From NCBI RefSeq assembly GCF_042477335.2, contig NC_091263.1, forward strand, positions 68,008,501 to 68,072,500: 64,000 bases of DNA. The letters run 5' to 3'. Source of the stretch: Ovis canadensis. Lineage: Eukaryota; Chordata; Mammalia; Artiodactyla; Bovidae. The notes under the pieces are model-generated. The model searched no databases and had not been told where the DNA came from. It saw nothing but the letters and a program-made list of their open reading frames with translations. Positions 36,640 through 48,527 of the stretch are shown one piece after another; positions within the stretch are counted from its first letter, which is position 1, and each line of letters opens with the position of its first letter. The translations under genes and the position numbers were made by a program.

Positions 36640-37210
36640 AAATTTTGATGTAGTATGCATCACGGAGCCTGTCTCCACGTGAAGGTGATGAGCTTTCCCT
36701 CATCCCCCAAATTCCCACATGCCCTTTGTGAACCTGACCACTCACCCCTCCCCGTTCCAGCACCAAGCTGCTGTCCCTCATTGTTTGGTTTCAATTTCTA
36801 GAATCTTAGATAAATTGAAACATATAGCATGTATTCCATTTTGGCCTGGCTTCTTTGACTCAACTTTGGCGTTCTGAGATTTACGCATGCCGTTGTGTGT
36901 GGCAGCAGCTGTTTAGTCCTGTTGAGTATCCAGTTATCTGGCCACAGCACAGCCCGTCATCCAGTCCCTGGTTAGAGGGCATTTCGGCTGCTTCCGCTGT
37001 TTGGTTTTTACAGGTAACGCTTCCCTAGACATCCGTGTCTTTATGCCTGTAGATATTTCATGTGTCCTTGTGTGCACAGCTCTGAGTGGAATGGCTGGGT
37101 CACACGGTAACTCTGTAGCTTTTGAGGACCCGCCCGATTGTCTGCAAGTGAACTACCATATTTACATTTCTACCAGGAGTATATGAGGCCATCCTGCTTT
37201 CTTTTAAAAA
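36640..37210 (-). mobile_element. Old L1 fragment, antisense
   Basis: The text matches the reverse of an L1 3' region (gtattccattttggcctggc, gagtggaatggctgggtca, acatttctaccaggagtat). It is degraded. Confidence 0.65.
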
Positions 37211-38877
37211 TTACTTGAGAAGTAAGTGACTATCTTCTGCTTTACAGAGAAGATTCAGAAAAGTCAGAAATATCTAAAGTAAGAAAAGGTAAATTTCCCT
37301 TTCATTCCATTCCTTTCCTAGCTCCTCATACATACTTGTCATTAAGAGCTCGGTGCGTGTTCATCCTGAGCCTTTACTTTTTGCTTGGGCAGGCACGTGT
37401 GTGTGCGCACATGTATTTTTACGTGCAAATGTGTGTGGATTCTCTGGTCCTGCTGCTCTGGCTCTAGCTTCCTTCCTGCACAGTGAAGCCTGGAGACCTT
37501 CCTTGTTGGTGCCTGCAGCTCTACGTCGGTCTTTTCAGTGGTCACCGAGCATCATACTGTAATCATCACATCAGGAAAGAGGTTTTTAACACAGTGAGAA
37601 TTTATTTACCTGTCGCATGAAAGAGGCAGGCCTCTTGGAAATTATAAATGAATGTGGAGTTTCTTTTTCTTCGCACACTGAGAAAGGGCCGCCGCTGGAG
37701 AAGGATTGAGTTTCTTGCAGTCAGTCCTGGTCTCCTGGTAGCAGCACAGGCTTGGCCGCCCTTCTGGAGGGTGAGAGGACATTCTGTGAACATTTACTGG
37801 ATGCCACAGATTTAAACAGCTCTGACCTCGTGTTACGTGTATGCATATCTCGTGTCTGTCAGAGCAGGATTGCATTTTCTGGGCCCCAGCCGGGGAAGGC
37901 TCTGTCAGTGAGAAGGCACACATACATTTAGTCATTCTGAGAAGGGCAAAAGGGCTTCAACTCTTCAACTTTCAGCTTTGGAGATGAGTAAAATTAGGAG
38001 TTTCTTTTTTATCATGTCAGAACATTTACCACACCTGCCCAGTGTGGTGAGAGAATTTACTCTCTGGTTTAAAACAGAATATAATGTAATCTATGCCTGA
38101 TGAACCTGACAGAAAGGCAGAACACAGCCTTCCCCGGGTGTATTTTTTTTTAATTATTTTAACGGTCCAGTGTTGCTGGGAATACATTAAATGGTTCCTC
38201 TTTATACCTCTCTCAACAATTATCTGGCGGCTGAGTCACTTATACATACATAAACTTAGGACTATCTTATAATATAGTTGTATATCTGCACTTAAATTTA
38301 TATCATAAACATGTTTTCATGTTGTCAAATATCAATTCACAAGTTAAATCCAACTGTTGGTAATGTCACAATATTTTAGATATGGATGTTCCATAATTTT
38401 CTAACCATCCCCTTGTGATTGATTGATTTTTGCTAATAGATAAAGATTTTAAGTACCACTTTTCTTTAAGCAAAGAAAAGTTATGAAAACACTCATCACG
38501 ATTCTTGGAAATTAGGTTCTGGTAGCTATACTGTTAGCTATCAAGTCTTGAATTTTTTTTATCTCATCTGATAATAATGCTTTCTTCATTATCCTTAAAT
38601 TAAATATTTGATGCTACTCTTTTTTAACTTTACTCATCTTAAAGACTTCAGTGTTTAGAAAATGTACAAAATGTTTACTCATTATTTGATAGCAGCTTCT
38701 CATTACACATTCCTTGCTAGTCTCTGATGAGTGTGGTAGGTTAAAGGTCTGTGTGTGTGTGTGTGTGTGCAGCTCTTCTGTCGGGGACCTGGATGTCATA
38801 TTCTGTTTCACACATAATGTTCCACTGTACGTCGCCGGCAAAGAATAAGTTAGAGACATTGTGATGTTACCCGCTGT
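37211..38877. other. AT-rich intergenic DNA
   Basis: No exon recognised. 38190-38470 resembles the reverse of an old LINE end. A GT run lies at 38751-38769. Confidence 0.4.
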
Positions 38878-39079
38878 GGTGGTGGCGGTGTAGTCGCTAA
38901 GTCCTGTCTGACTCTTGGGACCCCAGGGACTGCAGCCTGTCAGGCTCATCTGTCCATGGGATTTCCCAGGCAAGAATACTGGAGGGGGTTGCCAGGGGCT
39001 GTTTTGGACCCAGAGATCCAACCCATGTCTCCTGCATTGCAAGCAGATTCTTTACCAACTGAACCACCTGGGAAGCCCA
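38878..39079 (-). mobile_element. Bov-tA SINE
   Basis: Minus-strand copy from ggcggtgtagtcgctaag to gaaccacctgggaagccc. The flanks share a ttaccc motif. Confidence 0.9.
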
Positions 39080-39502
39080 CATTACCCTCAAAGCACCTCA
39101 AAATGCATTTCTAAAAAATAAGAACACTTTCCTTTGTAACCAAAAATAACATGATCACACCAAAAATTAATAATCATTCTTTAACATTATTTAATAGCCT
39201 ATATATATTCAAATTCCACAAACATTCCCCCAAATGTCCTTTATAGCTTATTTGTCCAAACCAAAAACAAATTTCAGACCCAAAATTCAGATACATTATA
39301 CCTGGTTATCATGTCCCCTTGGTGTCTTTTAATCCAGCCTCTTTCTTTAGTCTCTTTCTTTCCTGAACCTTTTAATGCAACTACTGGGTCTGTAGAGATT
39401 CCTTGCATCTCCATGTGTCATTTAGCTGGTTCCTCTTTTCCCTTCATTTCCAGGAAATTAACACCTACAAGATGACTAGACCCCAAGTAAATATCTTTGG
39501 CT

Positions 39503-40203
39503 AGATCATGGCATCTGGTCCCATCACTTCATGGGAAATAGATGGGGAAACAGTGGAAACTTTATTTCCACTGTTTAACAGTGGAAAGTCTAACAGTGTC
39601 AGACTTTATTTTGGGGGGCTCCAAAATCACTGCAGATGGTGATTGCAGCCATGAAATTAAAAGATGCGTACTCCTTGGAGGGAAAGTTATGACCAACCTA
39701 GATAGCATATTCAAAAGCAGAGACATTACTTTGCTGACAAAGGTCCATCTAGTCAAGGCTATGGTTTTTCCAGTGGTCATGTATGGATGTGAGAGTTGGA
39801 CTGTGAAGGAAGCTGAGCACCGAAGAACTGATGCTTTTGAACTGTGGTGTTGGAGAAGACTGTTGAGAGTCCCTTGGACTGCAAGGAGACCCAACCAGAC
39901 CATCCTAAAGGAGATCAGTCCTCAGTGTTCTTTGGAAGGGATGATGCTAAAGCTGAAACTCCAGTACTTTGGCCACTTCATGTGACGAGTTGACTCATTG
40001 GAAAAGACTCTGATGCTGGGAGGGATTGGAGGCAGGAGGAGAAGGGGACGACAGAGGATGAGATGGCTGGATGGCATCACTGACTCGATGGACGTGAGTT
40101 TGAGTGAACTCCGGGAGTTGGTGATGGACAGGGAGGCCTGGCGTGCTGCGATTCGTGGGGTCGCAAGGAGTCGGACATGACTGAGTGACTGAACTGCACT
40201 GAA
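39503..40203 (+). mobile_element. BovB LINE 3' end, sense orientation
   Basis: Sense BovB from near the gcatctggtcccatcacttc region to the actgagtgactgaactg 3' terminus. The frame at 39542-39985 reads reverse-transcriptase C-terminal sequence (VKAMVFPVVMYGCESWTVKE). A frame break follows at about 39985, then [11 protein letters not shown] continues in another frame (39998-40180). A small palindromic duplication lies at 39548-39585. Confidence 0.93.
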
Positions 40204-41599
40204 GACTGCATCCCAGGTGATGCTGTGATTCAGAATGCATGACACCAGGAGACACATAATATCTGGTTGCGCCACCATTTCTGAGGCTAAAATCAATGCT
40301 TAGTTTAGGGTGATGGCAGTCTGATCATCCGTTGTACAGCTCTGATTTTCTCCTGATGACCAGCATATTGTTGCGGTTTTACTTGGTTCCATATGACTCT
40401 CCCAGGCCCCATCTGCTGCTCCCCTAGTGTCTTCAACACAAGTGGGTAGTCCTCACTTGGACCTGCCTTCCCATAAGGAGTTGCAAGATTATGATTGTCT
40501 ACGTGTCTCATCCTTCTGCACTCAGCAGGCATTCTTCTCTGAAATAGAGCTTTATCTCATCAACTGGAACTATTTGTTTACCCTGCAATATAGTTTCTAC
40601 TGGAAAGGCATTAAATGTATTTTCCCCTTAATTACATAGTTTCCAAATAAGAGGTTGTGAACTAACTGCCTCAAATGAGTTTCTTCTGATTTTCTCTTTT
40701 TAAAGTATCATTATGGACTCATGACTTTTACTAAATTCAATGGGTGTCTTTTTATTGAATTATTTTCAACTCCCATAATAATAATATTCTCATCAGAAAC
40801 CAATAAGCCAAAACTGAGTGTAATTTAAAACAAAGTTTCAAAACAAGAGTGGTTCCAAGTATAACCTTTACACATTCTGGAAAGAGGAAGTGCTACTCTC
40901 TAAGAGAAGGATGGAAGACAATTAATTATTATTATTTGCATTCGTGTCCGCTCCTCATCTTCAAGATGTGGGAGAATTCCAGATGTGCACCTGATGGATG
41001 GTCCCGTTCACCGATCATCAGCGAGTTAGGTCTGTATTGTTACCGATGCCACACAGATAAACTTGTATCCAAGGTCAGGATCTACTTGACTGGCCCCTAC
41101 TTTAAGAGGCTTCCAAGACACATTTTAAAAAGTTTTTTTTCCTACCTGCAGCTGAGGGCCTGACCTAGGCTTTCTTTTTTTTCCTCACGTAACAGCATAT
41201 AGAAACAAGATCAGAGTCCATCCCTCAGTAAGTCATGGTTTCCCCACCCTAGTCTGTGGAAGAAGCAAGGAGGAGACTGATGTTGTTATTGTTAAAATGG
41301 CTGTTGAGGCAGGTATGTGCACAGAGTTCCCTGCCCTCACTGACCTCCACGGTCCTGCAGGATGCTCTTGGATTGACTTTGGCCTGTCTCACTCCTGGTC
41401 TTCTCCCTGCGGAGCAGATGCATCTGGGGAGAAGCCAGGGCATTCCTGCTCCCCGCTTGGGACTTGGCCCTGCTTTGTGCACTCTCGGCAGAGGCTGAGG
41501 CATGCTTCCAGGCCACCTCTTGTGCCATAGTGCTTCAGATGGGAAATGCAGAGGCTGCCATTAGTCTGCACGTTTCTTCAAAGGAAGAACAAAGGTTTA
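40204..41599. other. Intergenic DNA, no gene seen
   Basis: AT-rich to 41160, then a GC-richer stretch at 41230-41530 with overlapping frames on both strands. No repeat or splice-supported exon recognised. Confidence 0.45.
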
Positions 41600-42770
41600 T
41601 ATTATTTTTAATAAGTTTTAAAAATTGAAGTAGCATTGATTTACAGTGCTGCATTAATTCCTATGGTACATCAAAGTAATTCGGTTATATGTGTGTGTGT
41701 ATATACATATATATATATATGTTCTTTTTAAAATATTCTTTTCCATTATGGTTTATCACAGGATATTAAATACAGTTCCCTGTGCTGCACGGTAGGACCT
41801 AGTTGTTTATCCATTCTGTTTAGAAAAGCTTGCATCTGGTAACTGCGACCTCCCACCCCATTCCTCCTCCAGCCCCCGCTTTGGCAGCCACCCTCTGTTT
41901 TCAGTGTCTGTGATCCTGTTTCTGTTTCATAATAAAGTTCACCCGTGTCATATTTTAGATCCCATGCGGAAGTCATGGTATTTGTCTTTCTCTTTCTGAC
42001 TTAACTCACATAGCATGATAATCTCTGGTAGTATCCATGTTGCAGCAAATGGCATTTTTTGTTCTTTTGTGTGGCTGAGTAGTATTCCATTTTATATACA
42101 CACACACACACTTTTTGTTGTATAGTTGCTAAGTCGTGTCCAACCCTTTTGTGACCCCATGAACTCTACAGGCTCCTCTGTCCAAGGGATTTCCCAGGCA
42201 AGAATACTGAGTGGGTTGGCATTTCCCTGTCTAAGGGATCTTCCCAACCCAGTGATCGAACCCGTGGCTTCTGCCACAGCTCCTGCGTTGCAGGCAGATT
42301 CTTCAGCACGGAGCCACCGGGGAAGCCCGCTGTATACACACATAAGAAGGTGTGGTGTGTATACACGTCTTCTTTACCCATGTGTCAGCGGGCATGTGCA
42401 TTGTTTCCACGTCTTGGCTGTTGTGAGTAGCGCTGCTGTGAACACAGGGGTGCATGTACCTTTTTGAGTTACAGTTTTGTCTGGGTGTATGCCCGGGAGT
42501 GAGGCTGCTGGATTACATGGGAATTCTGCTTTTCGTTTTCTGAGGACCCTCTATACTCTTTTGCACGGTGACTGTACCACCTTCCATTCCTTCCAGTAGC
42601 GTAGAAGGGCTCCCCTTTCTGCACACCCTCTCTAGAATTTGTCATCTGTAGACTTCAATGATGGCCATTCTGACTGGTGTGAGGTGGTGTCTCATTGTAG
42701 GTTTGATTTGCATTTCTCTAATAATCGGCAATGTTGAGCATCCTTTCACGGGCCTATTGGCCATCTGTAT
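41600..42770 (-). mobile_element. Artiodactyl L1 3' region, antisense, split by a SINE
   Basis: It starts with the L1 3' end in reverse (gtagcattgatttacagtgc, acagttccctgtgctgcac) and runs into ORF2-end text (tgtggctgagtagtattcca, ctgactggtgtgaggtgg, tgatttgcatttctctaat). A Bov-tA copy sits at 42112-42331. Confidence 0.88.
42112..42331 (-). mobile_element. Bov-tA SINE inside L1
   Basis: Minus-strand copy flanked by tatacacaca (about 42095 and 42333), taken from the host L1 and its CA tract. Confidence 0.9.
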
Positions 42771-42825
42771 TTAGAGGAACAAAATTTTCGAACCAAATTT
42801 TACAGCTGTAAGACTCACTTTGAAG

Positions 42826-42985
42826 GGGGCGACAGAGGATGAAATGGTTGGATAGCATCACTGATGCAATGGATATGAGTTTGAGCAAATCCCGGGAGAT
42901 AGTGAAGGATGAAGAAAGCTCAGGCGCTGTCGTCCATGGGGTCGCAAAGAGTTGGGCACTACTTAACGACTACACAAGACTCCCT
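42826..42985 (+). mobile_element. BovB LINE 3'-terminal fragment
   Basis: Sense BovB tail only: cgacagaggatgaaatggtt through tcgcaaagagttgggc. It is heavily 5'-truncated. Confidence 0.88.
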
Positions 42986-44734
42986 TTACCTCATGAGAGT
43001 AGAGGCTGTGTCTGTTTCATCATCAGTGTGACCCCAGAGCCTAAGATAGTGCCTGTCATATGAACCATTTCATTATCATTTGATGAGCAAATAAATGAAC
43101 TTGATAACCAAAAGTCTGTTGCTGGCCATATATCATTTTTTTTTCCCTTGGGAAAAAGAACTCCATAACAGTCATAGTGGCAATAACCGCCAGCGGGGGA
43201 AGAAAATGCTGTCACAGTGCCTTGTATCTCAGGCAGGCCCTGGGGCTGTTGTGGATCTCGGTTGTCCCCAAGAAAGGTTGTAGTAAACCATATGCATGTC
43301 CCTCACAGCTTTCAGTTTCTAAAAATAAATTGCTTTTTTTAGGTAAAGGGTGATCAGTTCTTGCAGTTAGGCACCCTGAGAGATGTCGTTGGTGAAGCAT
43401 AAGAAATTGATGGACCTCAAATCACTTGTGCACTATATCTTGTAATGAAACACCAGTATGTTCTCATGAGGTCTTACCTATGATTTTGCTTCTTGTGTCT
43501 GCAAATAATCAGGCATGACAACATGCACACACACACACACACACACACACTTTTGCAAATACAGTTCACTCATAGGTAGGGTCACCTTACCCATAGGACT
43601 TTCTTTGCTAAACCTTGTCCCATACCCACCTCCCCACACACACACAAATGCACTAGCTGGGGCAAATGATTTTATGTGAGACTAGCAGCCAGTTAGAAAA
43701 ACCTTTGAGGAATAAGACAGATGTATTCAGCAAGCGTCTGGCTCAGGAAAAAACAAATAGTCTGCAAACCAAACAGCACTTCTGGGCTTTCTGAGCTTTT
43801 GGCATTTTAATCAGCATTCTTGATTTTACTCATAATCCATCTTCCCTTTTAACAGTAAAAATAAATCCTCCCTTGAACTTTTGCCCTCTAAAGTTTTGAT
43901 CTCTGAAGGCATTCTTTCATAATAACTGTACTACCCACAAAGGGTATCTGTCCTGAGATTAAGCAGGTTTGGAATAAATGCTATTCCCAGGCCCTCTCTG
44001 GTTTCCCAGAAATGACACCTATCTCTCTGGCCTAATTAAACTCTTTCCTATAAGGCCAGTGTACTTGGACCTTGTGTTAAATAGAGTTACATTTTTTTTT
44101 CCTTCTCTCTTAAAACAATCCCAAATAAAAGGCCCAGAGGAAAAAGGCCCAGATGAGAGGTAAGCAGGAAAATGTTGGCAATGGACTAGACCAGGTGTCA
44201 GTTCAGAGACTTGAGCTGAAAATCTCTCCTAGTAGCAGAAAAAGAGTGATTTTCAAAACTAAGGTGGGCAGGAATGTCGCTCAACTATTCCACGTTTATT
44301 ATACAACCCTTGAGCTGAGCTTCCTCAATTGTGCCAGTGTTAATGAGACCAGATGAGAACCAACCTTTTTTACACTGTAAAGCTCCCCTGGAGCTCTGTC
44401 AGGCCTTGGTGATCCATTTTCCAGATTATTCTTGTGTTCCGCTTGCTCTGAAAGTCACATAGTACCTTTTACTGAAAACATAGGCACCTGGGCCTAAGTA
44501 TTTTCACAAAATCTAAAATAATAAAAGACTGGCTTCCGGGAAAGAAAATCTTTACCTGCCAATGAGAACTCCAGAATTCTGTTATGAGAAAAACTATAAT
44601 TTTTGTTGGCTGATGCTATTATTTTTATCACCTACAAAAAGCATTTATTAAGGTCAGCTCCTGATAAATGCTAATCCACCATCAGAATTATTTTAGGACC
44701 TCAAAGTCCTTTCCTGTTCATTTCTTTTCCTGCA
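42986..44734. other. Intergenic DNA with an L2 3' end and CA tract
   Basis: 42990-43100 has L2 3'-end character (gtgaccccagagcctaagat, gcaaataaatgaact). A (CA)n tract lies at 43524-43551. No exon recognised. Confidence 0.45.
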
Positions 44735-44846
44735 TACACACACATATACCCATACATTCATGCATATACATACAGACGCATATGCACCCATAAATGCACA
44801 CACATCCATATACCACACAGATGTATGCAAATATATACACACATAC
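44735..44846. repeat. CA/TA-rich imperfect microsatellite
   Basis: Degenerate run of cacaca, atacat and catata units adjoining a SINE insertion. Confidence 0.85.
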
Positions 44847-44848
44847 TG

Positions 44849-45065
44849 GGCTTCCCAGGTGGTGTTAGTGGTAAAGAATCCACTTATCAATGCAGGAGAT
44901 GCAGGAGACACAGATTTGATCCCTGGATCGGGAAGATTCCTCTGGAGGAGGGCATGGTAACCCACTCCAGTATTCTTGCCTAGAGAATCCCATGGACAGG
45001 ACCCCGGTGGGCTATAGTCCAGAGGGTAGCAGAGTCGGGCCCAGCTAAAGCCACTTAGCACACAC
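44849..45065 (+). mobile_element. Bov-tA SINE
   Basis: Head (gggcttcccaggtggtgtta), tttgatccctggatcggg, body and an agcacacacaatacac tail. Confidence 0.9.
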
Positions 45066-45259
45066 AATACACATATACCATATACTTTACACTCATGGAC
45101 ATATTCTTTCATTCTCTTGGCATCATGTTTTGAATCAGTTATTACTTTCAGCTGCAAATTTTTAAAATATACTTGAAATCTTCACTTTCTCCCTCAAAGA
45201 TAACAGTGGCTGCTCATCACGCTGTGATCCGTAGCGGCTCCCAGAGCCTTAGTCTGTGA

Positions 45260-45572
45260 TTGAAAGTGAAAGTGAGTCGCTCAGTCATGTCCGACACTTT
45301 GTGACCCCGTGGCCTATACATCCCATGGAATTCTCCAGACCAGAATACTGGAGTGGTTAGCCTTTCCCTTCTCCAGGGGATCTTCTCAACCCAGGGATTG
45401 AACCCAGGTCCCCTGCATTGCAGGCAGATTCTTCAGCCACAAGGGAAGCCCAAGAATACTGGAGGGGGTAGCCTATCCCTTCTCCAGCGGATCTTCCTGA
45501 CCCAGGAATCAAACTGGGGTCTCCTGCATTGCAGGCAGATTCTTTACCAGCTGAGCTATCAGGGTGGCCCCT
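45260..45572 (-). mobile_element. Bov-tA SINE with two tandem tRNA-like units
   Basis: Antisense copy with the same two-head architecture as the one at 8678-8981. One Bov-A/tRNA unit ends at ccacaagggaagccc (about 45451). A second tRNA-like unit follows directly from caagaatactgg to agggtggcccc. Confidence 0.88.
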
Positions 45573-48322
45573 CTATTCTGTGACTAACATATGATTTATA
45601 TGCCATTCCAATGTTCCCAAACACTTATTTTTCCAAAAGGAAGTGAACTTTATTTCAGTTCTTCACACTATTTAATAACTATTCCATGTAATATTCTCTG
45701 TGAAACATTCCCATTCATTCACCTGTTACTTTTCACCATTGGAAAATGAGAACTAGACGGCACTGGTGTTTCTTGCTAATTAAAGATGAAAATTCCAGCA
45801 TAAGTTAGAGGCCTGGACGAGGTCAGACATTTTTCTGATAGGTGTGAATGGATTAGAAAAGTTAGACCAGACTTCTAGGTTAATTATAAGATTAAAAATT
45901 ACCTCTGTAAAGCAATTTTTTTAATACAGAAAGAGATTAGTTCCCATTTCTACCCCACATCTTGTATTATCAACTTGTGCTTTCCAGAGAAGCAAGATCC
46001 TGCATTTTGCTTTTAAGTCCAACTGTTAGAACCATACTTTTTACCTGTAAAATAACTTGTTTAAGGAGCAATGCCTCCAGCTGTCATTTCTCAGAGAGCT
46101 TCCTGGAGGCCTGTGAGCTCCCAGCTAGTGGGAACAGGTTGGTAAAGTAAATCACCCCTCTCTGAAACCCATGGTTTGTAACTGTAAATGAACAGACACT
46201 GATTGCTACTGTACACATCCCATAGCAAACATTTTCAACCTTGAGCTTCAAAAGGACAGCTTTTAGAATTATGTTTTTTAATAATGACATTACCGGAAAA
46301 CTCTTTGCTCTTTTGGTAAACACAGACTCAGTTTTTTGGTGAGATAGAATATGAGCCCGTGTTTAACAGAATTGACTATCCTTTTCCTTTAGATCTAAAT
46401 AAGGTACTTTCAAAGTAGTCATGTCTACAGCTTCTCATTCTCTCAAAATTTTTATATTTTTTTACATTGAGCTTGCTTTTTTGTTTTTATAGTATATATA
46501 GCATATAAATACAAGTTATAAAATATGCCGTCTGATTTTAACTTTAACAAAGGATTTTTTAAAAAGGTATTAGGTATAATAACAGATTATCTGCAAAACT
46601 TGAGGTAAAATGTAAGTAAGTACATTTAGTTTACCTGCCGCTTCGAATGCTTCTCTGTGACTGTTTATACCCTAGCAGTCTTGTGCCCTATAGTCTCCCA
46701 AATCTTCCCTTGACCTCGGAGGTGATGTTGAAGGGCTGATTCATATTTTGGCTAAACTACTTACAAGCCTGTCGAGAATATTTCAGAGGAAAGAAGAGAA
46801 GCATGAAATAATTCTTTTGTGAAACATTGGTGTTTTTTTCTTGACGGCACACCCTGACAGTTGTTAGAAGAGCCATGTATGGAAGCATTTATTTTTAATC
46901 TACCGTTTATATACCTATTCACTGTTCCTGGAAATAGATGTATTAGCCAGTATTTTTTTTCCTGAAAACCAAGTGCGTAAAAGTGTGAAATACCTGGAAA
47001 GGCTTTTTTATAAAACAAAAGAATGATGGCTATTCATTTCATCCATTTCACAGGAAAAGTGCAAACATAGCCAGTATTCAAACTGGTACATCTTTGATAA
47101 AATTATCATGATTAACTGACTCGCCCCAAAACTAAAACTCACAAAACTATTTTTTTCACATCAGAACTGAAAACTAAAACTAGATGTGTGTGAGAATCAT
47201 CACTTTGATTTTCCAAGTCACAATTAAATTTTTATTTTGAACTCCATTTCATGGGGAAGGGTCTGTACCCCACCCACCCACCTTCCACAACTTTTCCATG
47301 AGGCTGGTCTAAATTCCAGGAGGTTAAGAGCTCTGTAAATTAGTACGTGCTTTAGACAGATTAGAATTATGTTCTGGTTTTGTTGACGTTGTTTTTTGGT
47401 ATTATTCGAGTTAAGAGGAATAGGACTGGGGAGTAGCTGTTAGAATGAAGAAGAGAGGGTCAGTGATTTTGCAAGTTATTTCAGGAGATGTAGCCCCGGG
47501 ATATGCAGGCGGAGAGAATGGAGAACTCACGGAGGATTCTGAATTATCTCACTGGTGCGACTGGTGATAGAGCAGGACTAAGACAGACTGGCTGATTATC
47601 ATTAGATATGCTGAATTTACACAGCTTTGGGGGTGCATGGAAAAACCTAGAGATGTAAGTTGTAAGCTTCTGGAAATATAAGTTGGGTAGGCAGGTGAGA
47701 AGCATGGCTTAAGGGTGCAGGTTTGATGGTCATCTTCCTACATGAGAGATGAAACCGCAGGAATGAGTGAAATCACACAGACGAGGAAGGCACAGTGTGA
47801 AGACAAGTTGAGAGATGCCAGCAGACACCACTTTCCAGAGTGGAGCAGAAGAGGGGTCAGCCGCGGAGAGGGGAGCAGCAGGGAGGAGAGGGAAGAGCCG
47901 CAGAAGCAGAAGCGCGGAAAGCATAAGGAAGGAAGCGGCCCGCCCTGGGACACGCTGCCAGCCGACTGGGACAGGCGTGAGGGTCGGCAAGTGGAGCTCA
48001 TCCGATGGCTTCTGAGAAGTCTGTTTCAATAGGGAGCAGGGGAGCAGAGCCAGACTGGGGGGGTGAGTGAGCTGTGGCACGTGAGCGGTTATCGGGGAGT
48101 GCTCTCCTCAAAGAGGCTGGCAGTAAGAGGAGGAGGAAGCCAGGGCAGCGGATGGTAGGGAAAGTTTAGACAAAGGAAGGGTTGGTTTAGGGTTAATATT
48201 TGTTATTGTTTTGTTTCACTCTGAATCTAGAGGAGACAAGCATAATTTGAACCTGACGGAGAATCAAAGAGAGAGAAAGGGATATAGGAGCTAAGCATGT
48301 ATATATATGTATATATATGAAC
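45573..48322. other. AT-rich intergenic DNA, no gene seen
   Basis: Largely AT-rich. 47430-48170 is richer in G and A and reads like a degenerate old repeat. No exon recognised. Confidence 0.4.
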
Positions 48323-48527
48323 GTGAAAAGATTAGTTTCTCAGTCCTGTCTGACTCTTTGGGACTCCATGAACTGTAGCCCTCTAGGCTCCTCTGTCCAT
48401 GGGATTCTCCAGAACAGAATGCTGGAGTGGGTAGCCATTCCCTTCTCCAAGGGATCTTCCTGACCCAGGAATCAAACCTGGGTCTCTCGCATTGCAGGCA
48501 GATTCTTTACTGTCTGAGCCATCAGGA
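48323..48527 (-). mobile_element. Bov-tA SINE in a TA-rich site
   Basis: Minus-strand copy set between atatatatgtatatatat and aaatatatttatatata. Confidence 0.9.
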
